Origin: Thiotrichaceae bacterium
GTDB lineage: Bacteria > Pseudomonadota > Gammaproteobacteria > Beggiatoales > Beggiatoaceae
DNA length: 64,000 nucleotides
NCBI GenBank assembly: GCA_028688145.1
Contig: JAQTYU010000004.1
Coordinates: forward strand, 16,455 to 80,454
Direction of reading: 5' to 3'
The first letter of the stretch is position 1. The number at the start of each line of letters is the position of its first letter. Under the pieces are notes generated by a model, which was not told where the DNA came from, did not search any database, and saw nothing but the letters and a program-made list of their open reading frames with translations. Positions 17,285 through 26,792 of the stretch are shown one piece after another. The position numbers and the translations under genes are program-made.

Positions 17285-17962
17285 TTATAAAACAACAGGT
17301 TTAATTTTTTCCAACGACTGAGCGAAAATACGGAAACTGGGGTCTTTTTCGATAACAACATCAACATGTTTACGCGTTAAAAAATCGTGACTGAGTTTTT
17401 TATAATTGGAAACTGTTTTTTCGATGCCGTCTTTGTCATAATCGAGTTTCATATTTTTAAGAAATTTTTTGCTTAAACGAGATAACGCCTTATGGCAACC
17501 TACAATTTTAGGATTACTCAGTTTCTCCTTATTGTGATAAGCATAAAGCCAGCATTCTAGCGAGTGAATACTGATAGCAAAAATAATTTTATGCTCTTGT
17601 TCTTCATAAAAACCCGTTTCACCTTGGTTAATAACATTCACCAGTTTAGCACGAAACTTTTCTACTAATATTTCTGACTTTTCATTATTATTATTTCTAA
17701 GTAATTCTGGTGCAATATCAGTGTCGATTTGTATAATTGAAAATGTAGTGTTAAGAACGTCATCACGAAATCTTTTAGAACTGAGATATTTCTGTAATAT
17801 TGTCCAACCGTTTATAGCAGATTGTTGATCGGTTTCATCACACGGCGGTTGTAAATACGTGATTTCTTCGCCCAATTCTAAATTTTCAAAATAGCCACAC
17901 AGGATATTTTCGAGCACGGGTTGATCTGTGATTCCTTCACAGGCTAATCCAAATAATTTCAT
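17285..17962 (-). CDS. TOPRIM-like protein paired with an AAA ATPase (putative defence effector)
   Basis: A 225-residue protein, not confidently assigned to a named family. Its layout fits a TOPRIM-type nuclease: an early glutamate in ACEGITDQP (E9), an acidic IIQIDTD motif (D80 and D82) and a later SLECWLY block (E136), comparable to DUF4276/DUF4435-like partners of ATPases. It begins one base after the stop of the upstream ATPase, so the two are one operon and probably one complex. ATPase plus TOPRIM pairs include the anti-phage OLD, Gabija and PARIS systems; that this pair defends against phage is inference. The gene is visibly more AT-rich than neighbouring nnrS and metR, which fits horizontal gain. 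Confidence 0.6.
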   Translation of the reverse strand: MKLFGLACEGITDQPVLENILCGYFENLELGEEITYLQPPCDETDQQSAINGWTILQKYLSSKRFRDDVLNTTFSIIQIDTDIAPELLRNNNNEKSEILVEKFRAKLVNVINQGETGFYEEQEHKIIFAISIHSLECWLYAYHNKEKLSNPKIVGCHKALSRLSKKFLKNMKLDYDKDGIEKTVSNYKKLSHDFLTRKHVDVVIEKDPSFRIFAQSLEKIKPVVL

Positions 17963-17963
17963 T

Positions 17964-19130
17964 TTAAAATCCTTTGGGCAAGCCGCCTAAATAGCCTCTC
18001 AAAAACGCTTCGGACAATTTCAGGTCTTCATTGTTGGAGGAACGTGGTTTGTCTGCTAATTCAATGCGTTTGAAATTCGTGTGTCCTAATTTGTTGCGTG
18101 AAACCACTAATAAACGTTGTTCGTCATCACCTAAATTTATGCCGTCTAAAATGGCAGGATTATGCGTGGTGACAAAGACTTGCTTGTCATATTTTTTGGC
18201 TAAGTTGATTAAAACTTTAATCAGTTTGGTGCACAATTTGGGATTTAAGGAAGTGTCAATATTATCAATAGCGAAGATTTTGGGGGTATATTTAGAAACC
18301 ATTAAGGCAATGTAAAACAGCACAAATAAGAAACCTTCGTTTGCACTGCGTTGGTCAATTACTCGGGTTAAATAACGGTCGGTAATGCTGACTTGATCGT
18401 CATTTGATGAAATATCAGGAAGTTCAATTTCACCGAACCAATCGAATAATTCTAGGCTATCTTGAATTTCTTCCCATTGATCAGAAGACTCATTTTTAAT
18501 AACTTTTAATAATTTGAGTAAACCTGCGCCGTTAATGCCTAATGGTTCGATTTGTCCCTCTTTGCTGAAGTTTCTTAGAGCTGTATTTTCGGGGGAATAA
18601 ATAAGAAAACTTTTTAGATTGTCGTTATCAACGAAATTATCAGGACACATAAGATAATTTTTAGCTTTTGTCTCATCACCATCAAAAAAACCTCTGGCAG
18701 CAATATCTAACAAAGCATTTTCTATATGAATATATTCAGGTTTAGATGAGGTCGTTTGCCTGAGACGAGCAATCTTCGATATTTGAACGCTCTTGTCATC
18801 CCACTGCGAATAAGGTTGATTATCATTATCAAATCTGTATATCTGATCGATCACTACATTGTGAAAGCTTAGAATAATCTTGATAGGAATTGATACATGT
18901 TCATTATCAAAAGCAGAACGCATCAATTTAGGTTCAGTCACTCGGATACCACGAGATGCCAGAAATTCATTGTCTAACTTATCAGACTCAGCTGCCGCTG
19001 CCAAAGCAATTGCTTCCAATAAATTACTTTTCCCGCAACCATTTTCACCAATCAAAACATTAAAACGACCGACTTCTAAAGTCAGTTCATGCAGGGATTT
19101 ATAATTATGAATTTCAAGCTTACTAATCAT
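17964..19130 (-). CDS. AAA family ATPase (AAA_21/OLD-like, SMC-type), partner of the TOPRIM-like protein
   Basis: A 388-residue ABC/SMC-like ATPase. Walker A is GENGCGKS (residues 28-35), preceded by LEIHNYKSLHELTLEVG, the usual opening of this family. The Walker B region is IFAIDNIDTSLNP (about 285-297): the expected DE is DN, a feature to note because the catalytic Glu is replaced. A D-loop-like and switch segment FVTTHNPAILDG follows. The start is placed at 19130, where the protein begins MISKLEI; the in-frame extension upstream shows no family resemblance. Stop and next gene are separated by one base. Its role is probably to sense or assemble with the TOPRIM effector. Confidence 0.75.
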   Translation of the reverse strand: MISKLEIHNYKSLHELTLEVGRFNVLIGENGCGKSNLLEAIALAAAAESDKLDNEFLASRGIRVTEPKLMRSAFDNEHVSIPIKIILSFHNVVIDQIYRFDNDNQPYSQWDDKSVQISKIARLRQTTSSKPEYIHIENALLDIAARGFFDGDETKAKNYLMCPDNFVDNDNLKSFLIYSPENTALRNFSKEGQIEPLGINGAGLLKLLKVIKNESSDQWEEIQDSLELFDWFGEIELPDISSNDDQVSITDRYLTRVIDQRSANEGFLFVLFYIALMVSKYTPKIFAIDNIDTSLNPKLCTKLIKVLINLAKKYDKQVFVTTHNPAILDGINLGDDEQRLLVVSRNKLGHTNFKRIELADKPRSSNNEDLKLSEAFLRGYLGGLPKGF

Positions 19131-19245
19131 GCTTTTTTGCCGAAAGAGAATGAATTGGCAAAGGATAACATAATCTGTGAATAGGACACATCCAGCTCTG
19201 TAGATTGAATTGCCAACGGGCAACCCAACCTACAGAATTGCTTTT

Positions 19246-20169
19246 TTAAACATCCGCCCCATCCGTCACCTGCAAACCCGACAAAGTAGAAAACGCAGTT
19301 TCCGCAATCACCGCCGCAAACGGCGCGTGAATTTCCTGTTCATTACTACGCACCGCCGCATAAAGTTTACCCCACAAACCTTGCTCCCCAATGGAACGCG
19401 CCACCACATAGCCGCGATCTAAATAAGTTTGCACCGCCCAACGCGGCAACGCCGCAATGCCACGCCGCGAAGCCACCAATTGTAAAATCGCAATCGTCAA
19501 TTCCGCAGTGCGCCGCGCAGGATTAATCCCCACAGGTTTTAACACCCGTCGCACCAAATCCAGCATGTGGTCAGGCACAGGATAAGTAATCAAAGTTTCT
19601 TCGATAAAATCTTCAGCCACCAAATAATCTTTCACCGCCAAACGATGTTGGCGGGCAGTCAATGCCACCATTTCATACGCAAACAAGGGAAAATAAGTAA
19701 TTCCTGTTTGCGGCGCGGCTTCAGAAACCACCACCGCATCCGCTTGATATTCATTCAGCAAAGCAATCGGGTCCACATGAAAGCCCGCCACTAAATCCAA
19801 TTCAACTTCAGGAAACGCCTCGCGATAATGATCCATCGCAGGCATTAACCAGTCATAACAAGTGTGACATTCCACCGCAATTCGTAAATCGCGCGTCGGG
19901 GGCGCGGCTTTCAAACGGATAATTGATTGTCGTGCCGCTTCCAATTCTGGCAATACCCGCCGCGCCACTTGCAACAAAATTTCACCCGCTGCTGTCAATT
20001 TTAAGGGGCGTTGTTGGCGTTCAAATAAAGCTAAATCCAAATAATTTTCCAAAGCTGCCAATTGATGCGACAAAGCGGATTGCGTCAGATGCAAGCGTGC
20101 GGCGGCGCGGGTGACGCTGCCCGTATCTGCCAAGGCAACAATGGCTTTAAGATGACGTAATTCGAGCAT
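19246..20169 (-). CDS. metR: LysR-type regulator MetR
   Basis: A 307-residue LysR family activator. An N-terminal winged helix-turn-helix (LRHLKAIVALADTGSVTRAAARLHLTQ in part, LSHQLAALENYL) is followed by the substrate-binding domain. The divergent arrangement with metE across a ~200-base gap is the classical metR-metE layout, where MetR senses homocysteine and activates metE; residues such as HTCYDWLMPA match MetR. Identity rests on both sequence and context. A consensus MetR box (TGAA-N5-TTCA) was not found as an exact match in the gap. Confidence 0.88.
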   Translation of the reverse strand: MLELRHLKAIVALADTGSVTRAAARLHLTQSALSHQLAALENYLDLALFERQQRPLKLTAAGEILLQVARRVLPELEAARQSIIRLKAAPPTRDLRIAVECHTCYDWLMPAMDHYREAFPEVELDLVAGFHVDPIALLNEYQADAVVVSEAAPQTGITYFPLFAYEMVALTARQHRLAVKDYLVAEDFIEETLITYPVPDHMLDLVRRVLKPVGINPARRTAELTIAILQLVASRRGIAALPRWAVQTYLDRGYVVARSIGEQGLWGKLYAAVRSNEQEIHAPFAAVIAETAFSTLSGLQVTDGADV

Positions 20170-20190
20170 GGGAACATCCTGTTAGGTTTG

Positions 20191-20274
20191 AACTGAAGCC
20201 ACCATCCTAAAGGGGCTAAACATAAAAAATTCTTTAATCTTTAAAGTCCCCTTTAGGGGATTTAGGGGTGCATT
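20191..20274. repeat. Degenerate GCGCCCC/GGGG repeat (copy b) in the metR-metE gap
   Basis: CCTAAAGGGGCTAAA...AAAGTCCCCTTTAGGGGATTTAGGGG is the core of the element found at 54427-54510 and 60846-60938; its outer GCGCCC ends have decayed. It sits inside the regulatory space shared by metR and metE and could affect transcription of either gene. Confidence 0.6.
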
Positions 20275-20369
20275 AAAATGAATTATACACATAATAAAAT
20301 GAAATATATGCGTTTGAATCATGAATGAGAACCGCGCATCATAGCTGCATTCATTCAGGAGTAAATTCA

Positions 20370-22685
20370 ATGTCTCAAATTCATACTTTAGGTTTTCCCC
20401 GCGTTGGTTTACACCGCGAATTAAAATTTGCCGTCGAAAAATATTGGCGCGGCGAATTATCTGCCACCGAATTAGAAAATGTCGGGCGCGTGTTGCGGGC
20501 GCGACATTGGGAATTGCAACGCGCCGCTGGCTTAGATTTTGTCAGCGTTGGCGATTTTGCTTTTTACGACCACATTTTGAATCATATTCAACTCTTAGGC
20601 TGTGAACCTGCGCGTTTTGAATTTGCCCCCGAACAAAACGAATTAAGCCGTTATTTCATCATGGCGCGGGGACTGGCGAATGAACATGAGCATCAATGCG
20701 CGACTGCTTGCCATCATACGGAAGGCAGCCCTGCGCTAGAAATGACCAAATGGTTTGACACCAATTATCATTATTTAGTCCCTGAATTTACGGCAAGCAC
20801 TGAGTTTAATTTAAGCTCACAACGTTTATTTGAAGAAGTACAACAAGCCCAAGATTTAGGGCACTCAGTAAAAGTGGTGCTGGTGGGCGCATTAAGTTTC
20901 TTGTACTTAGGCAAGGAAAAAACCAGCGATTTTGAACGCCACAGCTTGCTCGCAAAACTACTGCCTGTTTATCAAGCTATTTTGCAACGTCTACATGAAA
21001 TGGGGGTCACTTGGGTACAAATCGACGAACCGATTTTAGGCTTGGATTTGTCCGAAGAATGGAAAGCCTCTTTCCAAGAAGTTTATACGCAACTCGCCAC
21101 TTTGCCCGTCAAGATTTTATTAGCCAGCTATTTTTCGCCTTTGGAAGAAAATTTAAATTTAGTCTGTGGCTTGCCCGTGGCAGGTTTACATATTGATGCA
21201 GTGCGGGCAAAACTCGAATTAACACAAGTGGCTGCGTGTTTGCCAGCAGATAAAGTTTTGTCCGTGGGGATTATTGACGGGCGCAATATTTGGCGCAGTG
21301 ATTTAACCGCCGCGCTGGAAACTTTACGCCCCATCGCCGCCCAGCGTGGGGAAAATTTATGGATTGCGCCCTCATGTTCGTTATTGCATGTGCCGATTAG
21401 TCTGGAAACTGAAACCTTGCTCGATGCGGAATTGAAGTCATGGCTGGCGTTTGCAGGGGAAAAATTAGTTGAATTAAATATTCTCAAGCAAGCTTTAAAT
21501 GGCAAAACAGGCTTGATTGCTGAGGCTTTAGCCGACAATCAGCAAGCCCTCGCCAGCCGTCGCAATAGTCAACGAGTTTCAAATCCTGAAGTGGCACAAC
21601 GTTTAAACGACTTGCCCAGTGAAGCAGATCGCCGCCATTCGCCTTTTCCCGAGCGCAGAGCCAAGCAACAAGCACGTTTTCAATTGCCTGCGTTTCCAAC
21701 CACCACCATCGGTTCTTTTCCCCAAACCGCAGAAATTCGTAGCGCACGGGCGGCGTTTAAACGCGGTGAGTTAGACAATGCGACTTATCAACAGCGGATG
21801 CACGCCGAAATTGCTCACGCGGTCGAGCAGCAAGAAACTTTAGATTTAGATGTATTAGTGCATGGCGAAGCAGAACGCAATGATATGGTTGAATATTTTG
21901 GTGAACAATTGGCAGGTTTTGCGTTCACTAAAAATGGCTGGGTGCAATCTTACGGTTCGCGTTGTGTGAAACCGCCCGTGATTTATGGCGATGTGTCGCG
22001 CCCCGCCCCAATGACGGTGGACTGGACGGTTTACGCACAAAGCCTGACTTCCAAGCCGATGAAAGGCATGTTGACCGGCCCGATTACGATTTTACAATGG
22101 TCTTTTGTGCGCGATGACCAGCCGCGTGCCAAAACCGCGCTGCAAATTGCTTTAGCAATCCGTGATGAAGTGGTGGATTTGGAAAAGGCAGGCATCGGCA
22201 TTATTCAAATTGATGAACCTGCGATTCGTGAAGGGCTGCCGCTGCGTAAAAATCGTTGGAAAATTTATTTGGCATGGGCAACCCGTGCCTTTCGGATTTC
22301 TGCATCGGGCGTTGCTGACGACACCCAAATTCACACTCACATGTGTTATTCGGAATTTAACGATATTTTGGCAGACATTGCCGCGATGGATGCCGACGCA
22401 ATTACCATTGAAACCAGCCGTTCCGATATGGAATTATTGCGCGGGTTTGGGGAATTTAATTATCCCAACGAAATTGGACCAGGCGTGTATGACATTCACT
22501 CGCCGCGCGTGCCCACGGTGAATGAAATTTTGCGTTTATTAGAAAAAGCCGCCACGGTTATTCCTGCGCAAAATCTATGGGTTAATCCCGATTGTGGCTT
22601 AAAAACCCGAGGCTGGAAAGAAACCAATGAAGCCTTAGAAAACATGGTTACCGCCGCAAAATTGGCGCGGGCTGCCTTGGTATAA
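20370..22685 (+). CDS. metE: Cobalamin-independent methionine synthase MetE
   Basis: A 771-residue cytosolic enzyme that transfers a methyl group from 5-methyltetrahydropteroyl-triglutamate to homocysteine. The start at 20370 (CAGGAG eight bases upstream, protein begins [13 protein letters not shown]) is preferred to an in-frame ATG 15 codons earlier. The N-terminal barrel has the [12 protein letters not shown] folate-side motif; the C-terminal catalytic barrel has [25 protein letters not shown], and the zinc ligands in HTHMCYSEF and NPDCGLKTR. Length is normal (about 750-770). It is divergent from metR. Confidence 0.96.
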   Translation: MSQIHTLGFPRVGLHRELKFAVEKYWRGELSATELENVGRVLRARHWELQRAAGLDFVSVGDFAFYDHILNHIQLLGCEPARFEFAPEQNELSRYFIMARGLANEHEHQCATACHHTEGSPALEMTKWFDTNYHYLVPEFTASTEFNLSSQRLFEEVQQAQDLGHSVKVVLVGALSFLYLGKEKTSDFERHSLLAKLLPVYQAILQRLHEMGVTWVQIDEPILGLDLSEEWKASFQEVYTQLATLPVKILLASYFSPLEENLNLVCGLPVAGLHIDAVRAKLELTQVAACLPADKVLSVGIIDGRNIWRSDLTAALETLRPIAAQRGENLWIAPSCSLLHVPISLETETLLDAELKSWLAFAGEKLVELNILKQALNGKTGLIAEALADNQQALASRRNSQRVSNPEVAQRLNDLPSEADRRHSPFPERRAKQQARFQLPAFPTTTIGSFPQTAEIRSARAAFKRGELDNATYQQRMHAEIAHAVEQQETLDLDVLVHGEAERNDMVEYFGEQLAGFAFTKNGWVQSYGSRCVKPPVIYGDVSRPAPMTVDWTVYAQSLTSKPMKGMLTGPITILQWSFVRDDQPRAKTALQIALAIRDEVVDLEKAGIGIIQIDEPAIREGLPLRKNRWKIYLAWATRAFRISASGVADDTQIHTHMCYSEFNDILADIAAMDADAITIETSRSDMELLRGFGEFNYPNEIGPGVYDIHSPRVPTVNEILRLLEKAATVIPAQNLWVNPDCGLKTRGWKETNEALENMVTAAKLARAALV

Positions 22686-23039
22686 TTACTGCATTATTCT
22701 CCCTTAAAATCCCGTTATTTTTGTTGTTCTGTGTGATGATTTTTCAAGCATAGGCTGGTGAAAATAGCGGGGTAGTTTCATAAATAATTTTATAAAATCA
22801 AATAATTAATCGATTCAGATTTTGACTGACTTTCAAAAAAGTATTTTAAATAAGGTTTTCCATCATACTGTGTGATTTTAGGCTTGTAATGACCGTTATC
22901 TAAATAGGTATTTAAGTTTATAGGGCTTATTCATAATATTTATTATATTAATAACAAGCACCTGATTTTTAAACTATACTTTATAAACATTGGCTTATGT
23001 AGGTAATAATTTCGCTTTATTCAAAAACGTGGCTATGTT
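22686..23039. other. Intergenic region without a recognised gene
   Basis: This 354-base AT-rich stretch between metE and a binding-protein gene shows no convincing coding frame, RNA gene, repeat copy or strong hairpin terminator. Promoter-like AT-rich sequence (for example TATACT near 22976) precedes the next gene. Confidence 0.4.
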
Positions 23040-24059
23040 ATGTTTAATCACATAAATGCCACCGAAAAAGTCGAAAATTTTATGAGCTTACGCACCTTAC
23101 ACTGCTTATTGTTACTCTGCCTAATTTCTTGCCAAAGTTTTGCTGAGCCTGCACTTGTGGGAAAAAAAGTGCTTTATGTGGCTTCTTATGAAAATACTTA
23201 TGAATGGAGTGCGGGTATTGCCCGCGCGATTGAGGAAGAGTTCGCGAATACGGGTGTGCAGTTGCGCCATTTTTACATGGACACTAAAAATCATCCTGCT
23301 GAGGCTGAAAAGCAGGCAGCAGCTCTCAGAGCCAAGGCGATGATTGAAGCATTTGAACCCGATTTAGTGATTACTTCAGATGATGACGCGGCAAAATATT
23401 TAATCGTGCCCTATTACAAAAATAGCAGCTTGCCCTTCGTATTTTGTGGGGTAAATTGGGATGCCAGTCAATATGGTTTTCCCACCGCCAACGTCACGGG
23501 AATGCTGGAAGTTGATTTAGCCGACAAATTAATTAAACAATTACGGGATTATGCTCGCGGAGATCGTCTTGGTTTTATCGGGTTAGATGGACTTTCGGAG
23601 CGCAAAGAAGCGATTGCTTATAAAAATTATTTACAGCTTAATTTACAAAAAACTTATTTTGTGAAAACGATGGCTGAATTTGAACAAGCGTTTATCGACG
23701 CACAAAGCGAGGTGGACATCCTGATTCTTGCGAATTTGAAGGGCGTGCACGGTTTTGAATTAGATAAAACTATTGGATTTATCGAAAATAACGTTCGCAT
23801 TCCTGTGGGCGTTACCTTGCATCAAAGTTTGGCGCGTTTAAGTTTATTGAGCATGGTGAAATTGCCCAGTGAGCAAGGCAAATGGGCGGCGCAAACCGCA
23901 TTGAAAATTTTAAACGGTGCATCCCCCAGTGATTTCCCGATTACTAAGAATAAAGAAGGGAAATTGATTTTAAATTCGTGGATGGCGTTGCAATTGGGGG
24001 TTAAATTTAAACCCTCACTGTTGAAATTGGGAACGCCAGTGGGGGAGTTGGCGCAGTAA
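23040..24059 (+). CDS. ABC-type substrate-binding protein (periplasmic, ABC_sub_bind-like)
   Basis: A 339-residue exported protein. A hydrophobic leader (LHCLLLLCLISCQSFAEP) contains LISC, a possible lipobox, or a conventional signal peptidase site after FAE; so it is either a lipoprotein or periplasmic. The mature part begins GKKVLYVASYENTYEWSAG and includes EAFEPDLVITSDDDAAKYLIVPYY and LPFVFCGVNWDAS, typical of the ABC_sub_bind/periplasmic binding-protein fold often linked with sensory kinases in sulfur bacteria. An alternative start at 23082 removes 14 residues. No permease or ATPase gene is adjacent, so it may serve as a sensory ligand-binding component rather than in transport. Confidence 0.75.
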   Translation: MFNHINATEKVENFMSLRTLHCLLLLCLISCQSFAEPALVGKKVLYVASYENTYEWSAGIARAIEEEFANTGVQLRHFYMDTKNHPAEAEKQAAALRAKAMIEAFEPDLVITSDDDAAKYLIVPYYKNSSLPFVFCGVNWDASQYGFPTANVTGMLEVDLADKLIKQLRDYARGDRLGFIGLDGLSERKEAIAYKNYLQLNLQKTYFVKTMAEFEQAFIDAQSEVDILILANLKGVHGFELDKTIGFIENNVRIPVGVTLHQSLARLSLLSMVKLPSEQGKWAAQTALKILNGASPSDFPITKNKEGKLILNSWMALQLGVKFKPSLLKLGTPVGELAQ

Positions 24060-24104
24060 TGTAACCTGAGTTCGGGATAAGGAAGAGTAGAAAATTTAGC
24101 AGTC

Positions 24105-24311
24105 GTAGGGTGGAATAGCGTAGCGTATTCCACCAAGAAAGGTGATAACTCTAGGTATGACGCAGTTAAATCGATAAGACCCTCATTGTACGGTAGAAGC
24201 CTGTAAAATCCTCGCCGCTGGAGCGACGAGGTAGTCATTCCAATGCTGGAGCGTTGGAACGAGACAAGTATCACGCTTCAGGGTGGAATACGCTACGCTA
24301 TTCCACCCTAC
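24105..24311. repeat. 207-bp MITE-like repeat, copy 2
   Basis: Same length and orientation as 8567-8773 with only scattered substitutions (for example ACG to ATG in the internal palindrome). It is bounded by the inverted palindromic ends GTAGGGTGGAATAGCGTAGC and ...CGCTATTCCACCCTAC. A 19-mer AACCTGAGTTCGGGATAAG at 24063-24081 is the reverse complement of sequence following copy 1. It lies between two convergent genes. Confidence 0.75.
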
Positions 24312-24322
24312 TGAATTAAAAC

Positions 24323-26140
24323 TCACCCCTCATAACGCATTGAATGCTCATCCAACACATTTAAAAACGCCTGTCCGTAACGGTCCAATTTCCGAATCCC
24401 CACCCCCGATAATTTACCCAAACCCTCCAGCGTGTCGGGGCGATAACACACCATATCCACCAGCGTGCTGTCGTGGAAAATCACATAGGGAGGCACGTTT
24501 TGCGCTTGTGCCAATTCCAAGCGTTTTGCCCGCAACGCCGCCCACAACATCTTATCTGAACCTTCAAACGGACTGTGTGAAGCGGTGCGCTGCAATTTTT
24601 GGCGTGAACTGCTGGGTTTATGGTCTTTCCGCAAGCGAATCGTTTGTTCACCACGCAACAGCGGACGTGCTTTTTCTGTGAGCCGCAAACCGCCACCTTC
24701 CACATCAATCGTGACCACGCCCGCCGCCGCCAATTGTCGGAACACCGATTGCCATTGATCCGCCGCTAACTCCGTGCCAATCCCAAAAGTGCTGAGCAAA
24801 TGATGTTGATTACGTTCAATGCGGGTGTCGCTGGTTTTGCCGAGCAAGACTTCAATCAAATAGCCCACCCCAAAACGCTGCCCCGTGCGATAAATACAAG
24901 ATAAGGCTTTTTGTACGACTTCCGTGCCGTCCCATGTCGCCACAGGGTCTAGGCACACGTCGCAATTGCCACAAGGCGCGGGCAAATGATCATCAAAATA
25001 CGCCAATAAAGTTTGACGGCGGCAAGTCGTGACTTCACAAAAACCAAGCATGGCATTGAGTTTGTGCTGTTCTAAACGTTTGTGCGACTCGTCCGCTTCC
25101 GAAGTTTCCAGCATTTTACGCAACATCACCACGTCGCCCAGCCCATACGCCATCCACGCATTCGCAGGCAAACCATCGCGCCCCGCCCGCCCCGTTTCTT
25201 GGTAATAGGCTTCTATGCTTTTCGGCAAATCTAAATGCGCCACAAAACGCACGTTAGGCTTATCAATGCCCATGCCAAAGGCGATGGTAGCAACAATCAC
25301 AATGCCTTCTTCGCGCAGAAAACGCATTTGATTGTGTTGACGCAACGCAGTCGGCAAACCCGCATGATAAGGTAACGCTGTCCAGCCTTGGGTTTGTAAC
25401 CATTCCGCAGTTTCTTCAACCCGTTTGCGCGATAAACAATACACAATGCCTGAATCGCCCTGGTGTTCACTGTCGATGAATTGCAATAATTGGCGGCGTG
25501 GATTGTCTTTTTGCACCACGCGATAACGAATATTCGGGCGGTCAAATCCTGCCACGAAAATTCGCGCATTGCCCAAACCCAAACGCACTGCGATTTCTTC
25601 ACGGGTGGTTTTGTCAGCGGTGGCGGTTAATGCAATACGTGGCACATCGGGGAAACGTTCGTGCAACACCGAAAGCTGCACATATTCGGGGCGAAAATCA
25701 TGTCCCCATTGGGAAACACAATGCGCTTCGTCAATGGCAAATAAAGCGATTTGAGTATTGGCTAAAAACTCGAGAAAACGCGGGGTTAATAAACGCTCGG
25801 GTGCGACATAAAGCAAATCTAATTCACCGCGCCGTAATTGTTGGGAAACTTCGCGAGCATCCTCTGTCGATTGACTGGAGTTGAGAAATGCCGCCCTCAC
25901 CCCCAATTGTAATAATGCGCTGACTTGGTCTTGCATTAACGCAATTAAGGGCGAGACCACAATGCCCAAACCGCCGCGCAACATCGCAGGAATTTGATAG
26001 CACAAGGATTTACCGCCGCCCGTGGGCATTAATACCAGCGCGTCACCGCCTGCTAATATATGTTCAATAATCGCTTGTTGTTCACCGCGAAACTGTTCAT
26101 AACCGAAAATTTTACGCAGTAATTCAAGTTCAGGTGACAT
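24323..26140 (-). CDS. recQ: ATP-dependent DNA helicase RecQ
   Basis: A 605-residue 3'-5' helicase. Motif I is [13 protein letters not shown], motif [18 protein letters not shown] (DEAH box with the aromatic-rich loop), motif [12 protein letters not shown]. The zinc-binding RQC region contains CEVTTCRRQ and [10 protein letters not shown], followed by the winged helix and a C-terminal HRDC domain (about 520-600, [28 protein letters not shown]). Length and order are those of E. coli RecQ. It lies three bases after the acylphosphatase gene on the same strand and is probably cotranscribed with it. Confidence 0.95.
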   Translation of the reverse strand: MSPELELLRKIFGYEQFRGEQQAIIEHILAGGDALVLMPTGGGKSLCYQIPAMLRGGLGIVVSPLIALMQDQVSALLQLGVRAAFLNSSQSTEDAREVSQQLRRGELDLLYVAPERLLTPRFLEFLANTQIALFAIDEAHCVSQWGHDFRPEYVQLSVLHERFPDVPRIALTATADKTTREEIAVRLGLGNARIFVAGFDRPNIRYRVVQKDNPRRQLLQFIDSEHQGDSGIVYCLSRKRVEETAEWLQTQGWTALPYHAGLPTALRQHNQMRFLREEGIVIVATIAFGMGIDKPNVRFVAHLDLPKSIEAYYQETGRAGRDGLPANAWMAYGLGDVVMLRKMLETSEADESHKRLEQHKLNAMLGFCEVTTCRRQTLLAYFDDHLPAPCGNCDVCLDPVATWDGTEVVQKALSCIYRTGQRFGVGYLIEVLLGKTSDTRIERNQHHLLSTFGIGTELAADQWQSVFRQLAAAGVVTIDVEGGGLRLTEKARPLLRGEQTIRLRKDHKPSSSRQKLQRTASHSPFEGSDKMLWAALRAKRLELAQAQNVPPYVIFHDSTLVDMVCYRPDTLEGLGKLSGVGIRKLDRYGQAFLNVLDEHSMRYEG

Positions 26141-26143
26141 AGT

Positions 26144-26431
26144 TTAAGCGGTCGTGAAATCAGGCGGACAGGGCTGGTCGGTGACGGTTTCACATTCCAC
26201 CGCGCTGACTTTTGAAAAGGGTGAACCTTTATGCAGCCATTGGCACAAGCTGGCGACTGCGGCTTCATCGCCACAAGCTAGCACGGCAACACGCCCATCT
26301 TCAAGATTTTTTGCCCAGCCTGTGACCCCTAAACTTTGGGCTTTGCGGCGCGCAAAAGCTCTGAACGCGACCCCTTGCACCCGTCCACTGACTAAACAAT
26401 ATTTACAAATTTTGCTACTCATTATTTTCAT
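26144..26431 (-). CDS. acyP: Acylphosphatase
   Basis: A 95-residue enzyme that hydrolyses acyl phosphates. The signature GRVQGVAFRAFARRKA holds the catalytic Arg (the usual QGVGFR appears as QGVAFR), and GWAKNLEDGRVAV contains the catalytic Asn. A second in-frame ATG three codons downstream (26422) is an equally possible start. The gene directly precedes recQ with a three-base gap, suggesting a two-gene unit; functional connection is unknown. Confidence 0.9.
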   Translation of the reverse strand: MKIMSSKICKYCLVSGRVQGVAFRAFARRKAQSLGVTGWAKNLEDGRVAVLACGDEAAVASLCQWLHKGSPFSKVSAVECETVTDQPCPPDFTTA

Positions 26432-26621
26432 TAATTGGATTGAATTTATAGGTTCTTGTGAATAAGCTTGCTTATAATTTGAAGTTCACGATGCTAAGTG
26501 GTGAACTCCCGCTTGAAACGGCGAATCGTGATTATAGTATGACATATCGAGAAGTCGTGATACTTTCATATCAAGGGCTTTTAATATAAGATCGACACAC
26601 GAAGAGGTGTTTTCCTGCGAT

Positions 26622-26792
26622 GGGCAAGAAATACACTGACGCACTACTAATCTGTCCAATCTGCTTTATACTTAGCCTGACACCCTGTGTTATTTCTACG
26701 CTTAATGATCAGCCCTTGCCTCATGATTTGACGCTATCTAATAGTGACACTTACTCGATGCCTGAAAGTGAGAACTCCATTGAAAATTAAAC
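26622..26792 (+). CDS. Possible small exported protein overlapping the histidine kinase start
   Basis: A 56-codon frame (MGKKYTDALL... ending SENSIEN) with an AGAGG-like sequence about 12 bases upstream. It has a basic start and a hydrophobic segment ALLICPICFILSLTP that could be a signal peptide or a membrane helix. It overlaps in another frame the likely beginnings of the hybrid kinase (26744-26780), none of which is ATG, so it may be a coupled leader or small sensor partner. No family is recognised, and it may be non-coding. Confidence 0.35.

Noticed and set aside
20325..20369. Upstream in-frame ATG of metE
   Set aside because: No Shine-Dalgarno sequence and no MetE family resemblance in the extra 15 residues; CAGGAG fits the start at 20370.
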